Source: Xenorhabdus griffiniae
Lineage (GTDB): Bacteria; Pseudomonadota; Gammaproteobacteria; Enterobacterales; Enterobacteriaceae
Length of the DNA: 64,000 nt
Assembly (NCBI RefSeq): GCF_037265215.1
Contig: NZ_CP147737.1
Span: 2,264,001-2,328,000 of the forward strand
Direction: 5' to 3'
Each line of letters opens with the position of its first letter. Positions within the stretch are counted from its first letter, which is position 1. The notes below the pieces were generated by a model. The model ran no database searches. It saw only the letters and a list, made by a program, of their open reading frames with translations, and was not told the origin of the DNA. This document shows positions 9,162 to 17,999 of the stretch, piece by piece. Both the position numbers and the translations under genes were made by a program.

Positions 9162-10115
9162 TTATTTGAATAAATCTGCACTGATGGTAACGTTACCACC
9201 ATTAGACTGCCACTCTCGTGTGATATGGTAGTATTTTGCGCCTTTCTCTGCTGCACGTTTAGCAACCTGGTAAGAAACCTCTGGTGCGGTAGTGTAATAA
9301 CCAGAAAAAGTAACGGAATCGAATGGTGCCATCAAAGCGGCGGAGGCTTTATTCAACTCTTGAATTTTTGTACCATCAGGTAAAGTTACAGTGTAACGAC
9401 CACCTTTTGATGACTGGGTTTCAAAAAAGCGACCAACTACATTGCTTGTTGACGTTGAAGAAGCAACGCCTGGAATCTCAACTTTCTTGGCTTCCTCTCC
9501 GCCTTGAGCCAGAGCTTGGCGTCCTGCATCAGAATCGGCTGGGATCACCGCTTCACTAGACTGAACCTTACGTTTTGGTGCGTCTTCTTTATAAACATAG
9601 GCTGTGACGACTTGGTTTCCGCCATTATTCGGTGCAATATCACGGACGATAAAGAAAGAGGCTGCATCTTTCTTTTTAGCTGCCTTAGCGAGAGCTTCTT
9701 TCAGATCAGGATCAGTCGGGAAATAACCATTTACTGTCACAGTATCGAAAGGCTCTAAAGTGATAGCCTCAGCTTTAGGTAACTCTTTGATGCCACGATA
9801 GATACGATAGTTAGGTGTTTTATCTGCTTTTTCCGCATCTTTGTGGTACAAATCGGCGACAACACGCAAATTACCTCGTCCATTAAGATCATCAAGACTT
9901 TGAATATAAAAACTGTCAGCGCCTTTTTTATCGGCCTGACGGGAAACCGCATCCGCAGCTTCATAAATTGCATTAAAACGACCAGTAACTGAGATCCGCT
10001 CAAAAGGTTTAAGCTCTGCCGCTTGTTCTGGAGTTAATTCTTTAGCTGCATGTGCAGCGGTCATCGTGGTTAGTGCGAACACCGCAGTCGCGATGATCGT
10101 TGTCTTCAGCTTCAT
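9162..10115 (-). CDS. ydgH: YdgH, periplasmic protein with three BhsA/McbA-type domains
   Basis: The 317-residue protein has a clear signal peptide (MKLKTTIIATAVFALTTMTAAHA) and three repeats of the DUF1471 (BhsA/McbA) fold, at about residues 35-100, 110-180 and 250-317; each carries an F-x-x-[IV]-[ST]-[FV]-x-G-x-[FY] strand, for example PFERISVTGRF, PFDTVTVNGYF and PFDSVTFSGYY. The family is linked to envelope stress and biofilm, and YdgH has this triple form in E. coli. I chose the ATG at 10113-10115 because AAGGA precedes it by six bases and the signal peptide begins there; the frame is open 35 codons further upstream without support. Confidence 0.9.
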   Translation of the reverse strand: MKLKTTIIATAVFALTTMTAAHAAKELTPEQAAELKPFERISVTGRFNAIYEAADAVSRQADKKGADSFYIQSLDDLNGRGNLRVVADLYHKDAEKADKTPNYRIYRGIKELPKAEAITLEPFDTVTVNGYFPTDPDLKEALAKAAKKKDAASFFIVRDIAPNNGGNQVVTAYVYKEDAPKRKVQSSEAVIPADSDAGRQALAQGGEEAKKVEIPGVASSTSTSNVVGRFFETQSSKGGRYTVTLPDGTKIQELNKASAALMAPFDSVTFSGYYTTAPEVSYQVAKRAAEKGAKYYHITREWQSNGGNVTISADLFK

Positions 10116-10501
10116 AAAAAATCCTTTCGCCTTGCGCATTAAAATATTTATAACGTGCTGAACATTGTTATGCATCACATAGAACGCAATTATTACATGT
10201 AATAATGCCAATTGTCGCAAGAAATTATGCCCTCTAAAGAAACGATTGCTAGCTTTTAGTATATGACACTAAGAATTTTAATAAATATAGTAAGTTATAC
10301 GAGCTAAATAATTGTTTACATTAACAGGTCATTTTGTTTTTCTGATTTTATGATAATTCGTTGACATTATTTTCATTAAGTTACTATTTGGTATTCTATT
10401 GATAGGTTTTGCTGATAGCAGCGATAAAGTCAATCTAATCGTTAAATAGGCATCAACAAGGTAATAATCAGCCATATTTCATTCTTAAAGAAGGAAACAT
10501 T
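10116..10501. other. Divergent promoter region between ydgH and pntA
   Basis: About 385 AT-rich bases separate the divergent ydgH and pntA starts and must hold both promoters. AAGGA precedes pntA. I see no repeat or RNA gene here. Confidence 0.5.
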
Positions 10502-12037
10502 ATGCGTATTGGTGTACCAAAAGAGCGACTTTCCAATGAAGCACGCGTTGCTGCCACACCATCAACCGTGGAGCAATTGCAGAAATTGGGGTTTGACGTC
10601 ACAGTTGAGACAGGCGCAGGGCAACTTGCAAGTTTTGGTGATATTGCTTATCAAAAAGCAGGCGCTGATGTAGCAGAAATCCACCAGGTTTGGCAATCAG
10701 ATATCATTTTGAAAGTAAACGCCCCTGAAGATGATGAAATTGCCTTAATGAAAGAAGGTGCTGCGCTGATTAGTTTTATTTGGCCAGCGCAAAATCCAGC
10801 ATTAATGGCAAAATTAGCCGAACGTAAGGTCACTGTTTTTGCTATGGACGCCGTTCCACGAATTTCCCGCGCACAATCTTTAGATGCCCTCAGTTCAATG
10901 GCCAACATTGCGGGTTATCGTGCCATTGTTGAATCCGCCCACGAATTTGGTCGTTTTTTCACGGGACAAATTACAGCAGCAGGCAAAATACCACCAGCTA
11001 AGGTTATGATTATTGGCGCAGGGGTTGCCGGATTAGCGGCAATTGGTGCAGCGGGTAGTCTTGGTGCGATTGTCCGTGCTTTTGATACACGACCGGAAGT
11101 GAAGGAACAAGTACAAAGCATGGGGGCTGAATTCCTGGAATTAAATTTCAAAGAAGAAGCGGGCAGTGGTGATGGTTATGCAAAAGTGATGTCAGAAGCT
11201 TTTATCAAAGCAGAAATGGAACTATTTGCTGCACAAGCAAAAGAAGTTGATATTATCGTGACAACTGCATTAATTCCGGGGAAACCGGCACCACGGCTTA
11301 TCACAAAAGAAATGGTTGATTCCATGAAACCTGGTAGCGTGATTGTCGATCTGGCTGCTCAAAATGGCGGCAACTGTGAATACACGCAAGCCAATCAATT
11401 GGTTGTGACAGAAAATGGAGTAAAAATTATCGGTTACACAGATTTACCCAGCCGATTGCCGACTCAATCATCACAACTTTATGGATCAAACCTGGTCAAT
11501 TTGCTGAAACTACTGTGCAAAGAAAAAAATGGCGAAATCACCATTGATTTTGATGATGTTGTTGTTCGTGGTGTTACTGTCATTAAAGAAGGTGAAATCA
11601 CCTGGCCAGCTCCACCTATCCAAGTTTCAGCCCAACCAGCAACGACCAAACCGACGTCAGTAAAAAAAGAAGAGAAACCAGCAGAAAAGCCTAAATCTCC
11701 GTGGCTGAAATATGGAGCACTCGCACTGGCGATAATTTTATATGGTTGGTTAGCACATATTGCGCCAAAAGAATTTTTATCTCATTTTACGGTTTTTGCC
11801 TTGTCCTGTGTGGTGGGTTATTACGTTGTCTGGAATGTCAGTCACTCATTGCATACACCATTAATGTCCGTCACCAACGCGATTTCCGGGATCATTGTGG
11901 TTGGCGCCGTACTGCAAATTGGGGAAGGGGGATGGGTAAGTTTCTTCTCATTCATTGCCGTGTTAATTGCCAGCATCAATATTTTCGGTGGCTTTACAGT
12001 CACTCAACGTATGCTGAAAATGTTTCGTAAAGGATAG
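10502..12037 (+). CDS. pntA: NAD(P) transhydrogenase subunit alpha
   Basis: PntA, 511 residues, is nearly the length of the E. coli protein. It carries the NAD(H)-binding domain I at residues 1 to about 380 (start MRIGVPKER, Rossmann glycine-rich [21 protein letters not shown] read in part, and the conserved [20 protein letters not shown] loop region), a linker rich in P and K, and about four membrane helices of domain II at the C-terminus. With PntB it forms the inner-membrane proton-translocating enzyme that reduces NADP+ with NADH, driven by the proton gradient. AAGGA lies a normal distance before the ATG, and pntB begins 10 bases after the stop. Confidence 0.97.
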   Translation: MRIGVPKERLSNEARVAATPSTVEQLQKLGFDVTVETGAGQLASFGDIAYQKAGADVAEIHQVWQSDIILKVNAPEDDEIALMKEGAALISFIWPAQNPALMAKLAERKVTVFAMDAVPRISRAQSLDALSSMANIAGYRAIVESAHEFGRFFTGQITAAGKIPPAKVMIIGAGVAGLAAIGAAGSLGAIVRAFDTRPEVKEQVQSMGAEFLELNFKEEAGSGDGYAKVMSEAFIKAEMELFAAQAKEVDIIVTTALIPGKPAPRLITKEMVDSMKPGSVIVDLAAQNGGNCEYTQANQLVVTENGVKIIGYTDLPSRLPTQSSQLYGSNLVNLLKLLCKEKNGEITIDFDDVVVRGVTVIKEGEITWPAPPIQVSAQPATTKPTSVKKEEKPAEKPKSPWLKYGALALAIILYGWLAHIAPKEFLSHFTVFALSCVVGYYVVWNVSHSLHTPLMSVTNAISGIIVVGAVLQIGEGGWVSFFSFIAVLIASINIFGGFTVTQRMLKMFRKG

Positions 12038-12047
12038 GGGGTAACTT

Positions 12048-13436
12048 ATGTCGAACGGAATAGTTACAGCTGCCTATATTGTTGCTGCCATTTTGTTTAT
12101 TTTCAGTCTTGCTGGACTTTCCCGTCACGAAAGTTCCAGACGCGGTAACATTTTGGGTATCGTGGGTATGGCGATTGCCCTGATTGCCACGATATTAGGG
12201 CCTGATACTGGCAAAATTGGCTGGATTATTTTAGCGATGGTCATCGGTGCGGTTATTGGTATTCGTCTTGCCAAAAAAGTGGAGATGACTGAAATGCCAG
12301 AATTGGTGGCTATCCTGCACAGTTTTGTCGGTTTAGCGGCGGTTCTGGTTGGGTTCAATAGTTTTATCACTCATGATAATTTTGCCAGCGCTATTATGGA
12401 AAACATTCATCTGACAGAAGTTTTCCTTGGGGTATTTATTGGTGCTGTAACCTTTACTGGCTCAGTTGTCGCATTTGGTAAATTACGTGGGAAAATTTCT
12501 TCCAAGCCATTGATGTTGCCACATCGTCACAAACTTAATTTGGCAGCATTGATCGTCTCCTTGCTCTTAATGTTCACCTTTATCAAAACAGAAACTGTTG
12601 GCTTACAAGTTTTCACCTTGCTGGTGATGACAGTTATCGCGCTCGCTTTTGGCTGGCATTTAGTGGCCTCAATTGGCGGGGCAGATATGCCAGTCGTTAT
12701 TTCCATGCTGAACTCATATTCAGGCTGGGCGGCTGCGGCAGCCGGTTTTATGTTAAGTAATGATTTGCTGATCGTCACGGGTGCCTTAGTGGGTTCTTCG
12801 GGGGCAATCCTTTCTTATATTATGTGTAAGGCGATGAACCGTTCCTTTATCAGTGTCATCGCGGGTGGTTTCGGTACAGATGGCAATTCTTCAGGTGATG
12901 ATCAAGAGCTAGGCGAGTACAGAGAAACAACTGCGGAAGACGTCGCTGAACTGTTAAAAAACTCCACCTCAGTCATCATTACCCCAGGCTACGGTATGGC
13001 AGTTGCGCAAGCTCAGTATCCTGTTCATGACATTACCGCCAAATTACGAGAGAAGGGTATAAATGTTCGCTTTGGCATTCACCCCGTTGCGGGACGGTTG
13101 CCAGGTCATATGAACGTATTACTTGCCGAAGCTAAAGTTCCTTATGATATTGTCTTGGAAATGGATGAAATTAATGACGATTTTGCTGAAACGGACACGG
13201 TTTTAGTTATAGGAGCCAATGACACCGTAAACCCAGCCGCTCAGGAAGATCCTTCAAGCCCTATTGCCGGAATGCCAGTTTTGGAAGTCTGGAAAGCACA
13301 AAACGTTATTGTATTTAAACGTTCGATGAATACGGGATATGCCGGAGTACAAAATCCATTATTCTTTAAAGACAATACACAAATGCTGTTTGGCGATGCG
13401 AAAGAAAGTGTAGAAGCCATCCTTCGGGCTTTATAA
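12048..13436 (+). CDS. pntB: NAD(P) transhydrogenase subunit beta
   Basis: PntB, 462 residues, has the family's usual length. About nine membrane helices (domain II) come first, with [20 protein letters not shown] as a signature, then the NADP(H)-binding domain III from about residue 290 with [34 protein letters not shown] and [12 protein letters not shown]. It pairs with PntA in the proton-pumping transhydrogenase. It is cotranscribed with pntA and followed by a strong terminator. Confidence 0.97.
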   Translation: MSNGIVTAAYIVAAILFIFSLAGLSRHESSRRGNILGIVGMAIALIATILGPDTGKIGWIILAMVIGAVIGIRLAKKVEMTEMPELVAILHSFVGLAAVLVGFNSFITHDNFASAIMENIHLTEVFLGVFIGAVTFTGSVVAFGKLRGKISSKPLMLPHRHKLNLAALIVSLLLMFTFIKTETVGLQVFTLLVMTVIALAFGWHLVASIGGADMPVVISMLNSYSGWAAAAAGFMLSNDLLIVTGALVGSSGAILSYIMCKAMNRSFISVIAGGFGTDGNSSGDDQELGEYRETTAEDVAELLKNSTSVIITPGYGMAVAQAQYPVHDITAKLREKGINVRFGIHPVAGRLPGHMNVLLAEAKVPYDIVLEMDEINDDFAETDTVLVIGANDTVNPAAQEDPSSPIAGMPVLEVWKAQNVIVFKRSMNTGYAGVQNPLFFKDNTQMLFGDAKESVEAILRAL

Positions 13437-13457
13437 CTGAACGGGGACCAGTTTCCA

Positions 13458-13490
13458 AAGAGCTTCGGGTTATAAATCCGAAGCTCTTTT
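13458..13490 (+). terminator. Rho-independent terminator of pntAB
   Basis: AAGAGCTTCGG pairs with CCGAAGCTCTT around a 9-base loop and is followed by TTTCTTT. Confidence 0.9.
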
Positions 13491-13559
13491 CTTTAAAAAA
13501 GATAGATAGATTCTTTTGTCTACTAACATTGATGAGTCCTTTCAAAGATTAAATATCTG

Positions 13560-14237
13560 CTATGTAAAGTAAAGAGGTGGGAATTTGGATATATGATTGT
13601 CTGGTCCTTTTCTTACAGTACCATCGTCATTTACAGTAATATCATTATAATGTTGATAAAAGGTTCTGCGGGGATATCCCTTTTCATATCTGAATGCGTT
13701 TTCTGAAAGGCTTCCAGCAGAGTATTTCCCTAAGCCAACAGTTTTTGCTTCTTCAAGCAGAAGAGGGTGGAAACCTTGGTTTAACTCGCTGTTCACGAGA
13801 CGTTTTCCTTCTAGATTATGAAGGACATGGAGCAGCTCATGAAATACAATACATGCATTTTCTTTTACCCTTTCGTCCTTGCGCATTTGATTATTTTGTC
13901 TAAGATTGCAATAAAAATCAGATTTCGTTCCCAGATAACTGCCAGCGTAATGATCTTCTTGTGCTTTAACGCCTGTATATTGGGTATTGAGATGAATAGA
14001 TAACTTAAGTTGTTTACTTCTTAATGCTGCGTCGATACGCTGAAGCAACTGACGGCCTGTTAACGATGATTTTATTTCTTCCATTGCCTCATTAAGCCAC
14101 TTCATTTGTTCACTATTATAGCTAACAAAAGAAACACCTTGATTATTATAAAACCACTTCATCCTGAAGTTTTCTTGATAATGAATTTCATTCTTGTGCG
14201 GTTGCAATGATAATGTCAAAACAGTAGGACGTAGCAT
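13560..14237 (-). CDS. M91-family zinc metalloprotease, NleD-like effector candidate
   Basis: The 225-residue protein carries the zinc motif HELLH (about residues 133-137 from the chosen start) within CIVFHELLHVLHN. It is followed by LLEEAKTVGLG, which offers the downstream acidic ligand, and SENAFRYEKGYPRRTFY, a block typical of peptidase family M91 (NleD of attaching-effacing E. coli and related Pseudomonas effectors). NleD is a type III effector that cleaves host MAP kinases; the target here is unknown. No signal peptide is visible, as expected for an effector. The start at 14237 is preceded by AAGGAGACAC; the upstream GTG or ATG choices lack this. No secretion genes are adjacent. Confidence 0.72.
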   Translation of the reverse strand: MLRPTVLTLSLQPHKNEIHYQENFRMKWFYNNQGVSFVSYNSEQMKWLNEAMEEIKSSLTGRQLLQRIDAALRSKQLKLSIHLNTQYTGVKAQEDHYAGSYLGTKSDFYCNLRQNNQMRKDERVKENACIVFHELLHVLHNLEGKRLVNSELNQGFHPLLLEEAKTVGLGKYSAGSLSENAFRYEKGYPRRTFYQHYNDITVNDDGTVRKGPDNHISKFPPLYFT

Positions 14238-14520
14238 ATGTGTCTCCTTAACTAACCCCAATTTGGGGTGGATCGAAATTTTCTTTTATTTGTTTGATAT
14301 TTAAGTTTTTTGTTATAAAATGGTCAGAAATACTAGCTAGAATGTCATAGGTGTGTAACTTTTACTTAGACCCAGTTCAAAAAAATTGGTGTGACCAAAA
14401 AATATTAGCTCTGTTCAGCCATCAAAATCGTTTGGGTATCTAGTGTTACTCTGTGAATGGAGTTTTTTTTATAAGAGTTGAAACGTAATGCGCTGCATTC
14501 ATATATTGAATGCAGCGCAT
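14238..14520. other. Intergenic region with perfect hairpin
   Basis: This holds the promoter side of the M91 gene and, at 14488-14520, a perfect inverted repeat with 14-bp arms (ATGCGCTGCATTCA) and a 5-base loop. The hairpin lies downstream of the small secreted protein gene and may end its transcript, although no T-run follows at once. Confidence 0.55.
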
Positions 14521-14595
14521 ATTACATATATTAACAAAAGCATCTTGAGGATTAACTACATACCTCAAATATACCAAGCCATTGTATGATTTTTT
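14521..14595 (-). pseudogene. Fossil third copy of the small secreted protein gene
   Basis: Read on the minus strand, this stretch encodes KSYNGLVYLRYVVNPQDAFV, which lines up with KSHNGRVYLRYVVNPYNSFA of the protein at 15446-15730. A TAG lies directly upstream (14596-14598) and the reading runs into the hairpin at 14488-14520, so only about 24 codons of the middle of the gene remain. It shows that the tandem array once held at least three copies. Confidence 0.7.
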
Positions 14596-14608
14596 CTAGA
14601 TAATTAAC

Positions 14609-14890
14609 TTATTTTCTTCCTTCATAATAAGCTTGATAGGCTTTCTTTCCATTATATTCACACGCCCCATTTTGTCCGACTTTTCCTTTAAAATACCATT
14701 TAATACCATACTTTTCAAAGTAATTTGCAAAATTACTTGTAGGATTAACAACATACATTTGATACAGGTTACCACCAATATTTACTGGTCTTTCTGCATT
14801 CTCACATTTACTTAATGCCATAGCATTACTACTCAACAAAGCACCTGCGGCTAATGCCCCAACCGCCAATAATTTCTTAAACATAAACAT
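14609..14890 (-). CDS. Small secreted two-cysteine protein, copy 1
   Basis: This unrecognised 93-residue protein starts MFMFKKLLAVGALAAGALLSSNAM, a clear signal peptide, and leaves a mature part of about 65 residues with two cysteines (SKCENAE and GACEYNG) that could form one disulphide. It is a paralogue of the protein at 15446-15730: both share YVVNPxxxFAN, GIKWYF.G and C.YNG. Start chosen at 14890, where TACAGGAGAATGTTT gives AGGAGA just upstream and the paralogue has the same start. It is encoded divergently from a tripartite export operon, which suggests, but does not prove, that the mature protein is a secreted factor. Confidence 0.75.
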   Translation of the reverse strand: MFMFKKLLAVGALAAGALLSSNAMALSKCENAERPVNIGGNLYQMYVVNPTSNFANYFEKYGIKWYFKGKVGQNGACEYNGKKAYQAYYEGRK

Positions 14891-15186
14891 TCTCCTGTAA
14901 TATTTCAAAATTTGCTATTTAAATATATTGCTTATAAAGTCTTATTTGATAACGCACGCTAAATCTAAATCACCATCTGATGAAGTTGCAATTTCAAAAT
15001 TTAAAAACTTATTATATTTTTATATCCTGGATTAGAAATACAACCTCCATTATCATCATTTGTAATCAATAATTATTTATCTATTATTTTCAAGATGGAA
15101 ATAAATTATTGTAAATTGCAATATAATGCATAATAACAATATTGATTTAATGCAATCTAATTATCCACTTATTAATTAAGTTTGAA
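14881..15186 (-). repeat. Duplicated upstream region, copy 1
   Basis: These roughly 306 bases recur at 15721-16026 with an offset of exactly 840 bases and only scattered substitutions and no visible indels. The duplicated unit is the 5' end plus the upstream region of the small secreted protein gene. The upstream DNA is much better conserved between the copies than the mature coding parts. Confidence 0.85.
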
Positions 15187-15346
15187 TATATTTTATGAAA
15201 GGTTAACATGTAGTTATCAACAAGATGAAGAGAACTTATATGGTCATGACTATAATTTGAATTTTAGGGTAATTCTTTTACTTCATGTGCAATCCTGCTC
15301 ATCTATTTTCACAATGGACAACTACTTCTATGCCAAGAAATAGATC
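15187..15346. other. Spacer between the duplicated small-protein units
   Basis: This joins copy 1's upstream region to the terminator of copy 2. No gene or repeat was recognised. Confidence 0.4.
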
Positions 15347-15382
15347 AAAAAAAGCACAAACCCCGTTAAAATAACGAGGTTT
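15347..15382 (-). terminator. Rho-independent terminator of small secreted protein copy 2
   Basis: On the minus strand AAACCTCGTTA pairs with TAACGGGGTTT (one G-T pair) and is followed by GTGCTTTTTTTGA, 63 bases beyond the gene's stop. Confidence 0.75.
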
Positions 15383-15445
15383 GTCAATGCTCTGAAAGCC
15401 TTATAAATAAGATGGTCTTTAGTTGGATTTTAATGCTTGTTACTT

Positions 15446-15730
15446 TTAGTTACCTTTATATTGAGCAGCCCAAGCTGCAGTTCCATTATATGAGCATTGG
15501 AATGAAGGACCTTGAAAATACCATTTAATTCCATCACTTGTAAATGTATTAGCAAAAGAATTATAAGGATTAACTACATATCTCAAATATACTCGTCCAT
15601 TATGTGATTTATCTTGAGATGGGCATTTAGCAAGTGCCGTAGTTCCTGCCGATGCACTCCCAATTCCTCCAGTTAATGCAATACCTGCGGCTAATGCCCC
15701 AACTGTCAATAATTTCTTAAACATAAACAT
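15446..15730 (-). CDS. Small secreted two-cysteine protein, copy 2
   Basis: This 94-residue protein starts MFMFKKLLTVGALAAGIALTGG, nearly the same signal peptide as copy 1, and has a mature part with two cysteines (AKCPSQD and FQCSYNG). Shared blocks with copy 1 are YLRYVVNP, SFAN, GIKWYFQG and YNGTAAWAAQYKG. The family is not one I recognise. The signal peptide and 5' region are nearly identical to copy 1 while the mature parts differ widely, a pattern seen in diversifying secreted peptides. The gene is read away from the export operon, which starts about 340 bases away on the other strand. Confidence 0.78.
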   Translation of the reverse strand: MFMFKKLLTVGALAAGIALTGGIGSASAGTTALAKCPSQDKSHNGRVYLRYVVNPYNSFANTFTSDGIKWYFQGPSFQCSYNGTAAWAAQYKGN

Positions 15731-16026
15731 TCTCCTGTAATATTTCAGAATTTGCTATTTAAATATATTGCTTATAAAGTCTTATTTGATAACGCACGAT
15801 AAATCTAAACCACCACCTAACGACATTGCAATTTCAAAATTTGGAAACTTATTATATTTTTATATTCTGGATTAGAAATATAATCTCCATTATCATCATT
15901 TGTGATCAATAATTATTTTTCTATTATTTTCAAGGTGGAAGTAAATTATTGGAAATTGCAATATCATGCATAATAACAATATTGATTTAATGCAATCTAA
16001 TTATCCACTTATTAATTAAGTTGGAA
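15721..16026 (-). repeat. Duplicated upstream region, copy 2
   Basis: Second copy of the repeat at 14881-15186. It forms the divergent control region between small secreted protein copy 2 and the export operon, so regulation of both may be shared. Confidence 0.85.
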
Positions 16027-16072
16027 ATATTTGATAAAGATAGATATTAAAAAAGGGGATATTATAAAAATA

Positions 16073-16810
16073 ATGGATACTATAAATTCGATTCATCCCA
16101 CAATACCGATATCACCTGTTATTAATATGCAGCGGTTAACCCGTGTTTATCAACAGGGTGGAGAGAACCCAATACCCGTTCTAAAAAATATAACGACACA
16201 AATTTATGCTGGTCAGAGTTGCGCTATTGTCGGAACATCAGGTTCAGGTAAAAGCACCTTACTAAACATCCTTGGTTTGCTGGATAAACCCACCACCGGT
16301 GAGTATTTTCTTTGCGGTGTTGATATGTCAACAGCTGATACTGATCTCAGAGCCAGAATGCGCAATAAAGAAATTGGTTTTGTTTTTCAAAGCTTCCATT
16401 TATTAGCCGGAATGACAGCTACAGAGAATGTCGCTTTGCCGCTTCTTTACCGCGGTATTCCTGCCTCACAAGCTCATAAAATTGCCAAAGAAAAACTGCA
16501 TTTGGTTGGTCTCTCACATCGTGCTACTCACTATCCGGCAGACTTATCTGGCGGACAGCGACAACGCGTTGCGCTCGCCAGAGCATTGGCCGGAGACCCC
16601 TCGTTATTACTGGCTGATGAACCTACCGGCAATCTGGATCGCCAAACCGCAGAAGAAATTTTATTGCTACTTTCTTCTCTTCATACAGATAAGGCGATGA
16701 CGCTGGTCGTAATAACCCATGATGCTATGGTTGCGAACCATATGCAGCGTGAATTACGCATCATTGACGGCCAATTACATGAAACCAGAGGGATAACAAT
16801 ACATGCATGA
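16073..16810 (+). CDS. ABC transporter ATPase, MacB/LolD type
   Basis: This is the first gene of a four-gene export operon. The 245-residue ATPase shows Walker A GTSGSGKST, the Q-loop FVFQSFHLL, the signature LSGGQRQRVALARAL, Walker B LLLADEPTGNLD and the H-loop VITHD. It belongs to the MacB/LolD group that powers periplasmic extrusion through a TolC-type channel. The start is uncertain: ATG 16073 (chosen) has GGGG 14 bases upstream, and the frame is open back to a TTG at 16031. It overlaps the permease gene by 8 bases. Confidence 0.88.
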   Translation: MDTINSIHPTIPISPVINMQRLTRVYQQGGENPIPVLKNITTQIYAGQSCAIVGTSGSGKSTLLNILGLLDKPTTGEYFLCGVDMSTADTDLRARMRNKEIGFVFQSFHLLAGMTATENVALPLLYRGIPASQAHKIAKEKLHLVGLSHRATHYPADLSGGQRQRVALARALAGDPSLLLADEPTGNLDRQTAEEILLLLSSLHTDKAMTLVVITHDAMVANHMQRELRIIDGQLHETRGITIHA

Positions 16811-17999
16811 TAGCAACTATGGCATGTCGATATTAATGATCTGGAGAGAAGCCTGGCGTAACTTAATGGCAACAGGGAGAAGCACTCTGCTGGCTTTATC
16901 GGGTATTGCTATTGGTTGCGCTTCTGTTGTGGCATTTGTGAATACCGGACATAACGCGACACTGGCTGCGTTGAAAATGTTCAGCGGGCTGGATATCAAT
17001 GTCATTACAGCAGATCTGAATTCCTATAATCATGGGATTGGTAGTGAGTCAATTACAATGGCCGATCTGACAACTGCTATTCCGGGGTTATCTTCTGCAG
17101 CCCCCTGGATTTATTATCCTTCGCCCGGTCGCTATAACGGGAAAACAGAAACCTTTACCATGATAGGCTCCTCTGCGGAACTTGAGGAGGTTATGCAATT
17201 GCGACTTCGTTATGGCCGATTTATCACAGATTATGATCAGCATTCTCCTTATGTGGTCATTGGTAATGAAGTCGCGGTTACCCTGGGTGAAGGGGAGCCA
17301 TCCCGTATACTTGGCAAACAGATTCAGCTTGGCAACTATTTATATACCGTCATTGGTATTTTCGCTATAAAAGGGCAAAACCCTATCTTTCCTTTTTCGC
17401 TAGATTCAGTGGTGATTGCGCCCATCAATGCCATGCGTAAAATCTCACCCAATACCGATTTAAATGGCATCATTGCTCGCACGATAACGACCGCAACCAC
17501 AGAAAGTGATGCGAAGGATTTATTGGCCTTGCTCAAGCGCAAGTTTCCGGCAGTTGATATTAATGTTCGGGTAGCCCAACAATTACTAAAAGGGCAGACA
17601 GAACAAAGCAAAACCTTTTCTTTTATGTTGATCGGGCTAGCGGGTATTTCGCTGCTCACCGGCGGTATTGCAATTTCCAATGTGATGCTGATGAACGTTT
17701 CCGCCCGACGAAAAGAGATCGGGTTACGTATGGCTTTGGGAGCAAGAACTCAGGATATCCGGCGGCTTTTTTTGTATGAAGCAGCAGCCTTGACTTTAGC
17801 CGGCGCCATTCTTGGGACACTGGCAGGTATTATCGTCGCTTTTCTTTTTGTCCTTTATTCTGGCTGGTCATTTTCTTTAGCCCCTTTATCTATTCCTTTA
17901 GGGATAGGTAGTTCAATCATGGCGGGACTTATCTCCGGTTTTTATCCCGCACATAAAGCCTCTCAAATGGAACCCGTACAGGCATTACGTGATGATTAA
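16803..17999 (+). CDS. ABC transporter permease, MacB/FtsX type
   Basis: The 398-residue permease has the MacB topology: one membrane helix near the N-terminus (about residues 18-45), a periplasmic domain of about 230 residues, and three C-terminal helices including GLAGISLLTGGIAISNVMLM and the motif SARRKEIGLRMALGARTQDI that couples to the ATPase. In MacB ATPase and permease are fused; here they are separate genes, as in PvdT-like relatives and LolCDE. It overlaps the ATPase gene and the next gene, which indicates translational coupling. A second ATG at 16824 is a possible start. Confidence 0.88.
   Translation: MHDSNYGMSILMIWREAWRNLMATGRSTLLALSGIAIGCASVVAFVNTGHNATLAALKMFSGLDINVITADLNSYNHGIGSESITMADLTTAIPGLSSAAPWIYYPSPGRYNGKTETFTMIGSSAELEEVMQLRLRYGRFITDYDQHSPYVVIGNEVAVTLGEGEPSRILGKQIQLGNYLYTVIGIFAIKGQNPIFPFSLDSVVIAPINAMRKISPNTDLNGIIARTITTATTESDAKDLLALLKRKFPAVDINVRVAQQLLKGQTEQSKTFSFMLIGLAGISLLTGGIAISNVMLMNVSARRKEIGLRMALGARTQDIRRLFLYEAAALTLAGAILGTLAGIIVAFLFVLYSGWSFSLAPLSIPLGIGSSIMAGLISGFYPAHKASQMEPVQALRDD

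Noticed and set aside
10115..10220. Longer N-terminus for YdgH
   Set aside because: It would place 35 residues before a perfect signal peptide; AAGGA supports the internal ATG.
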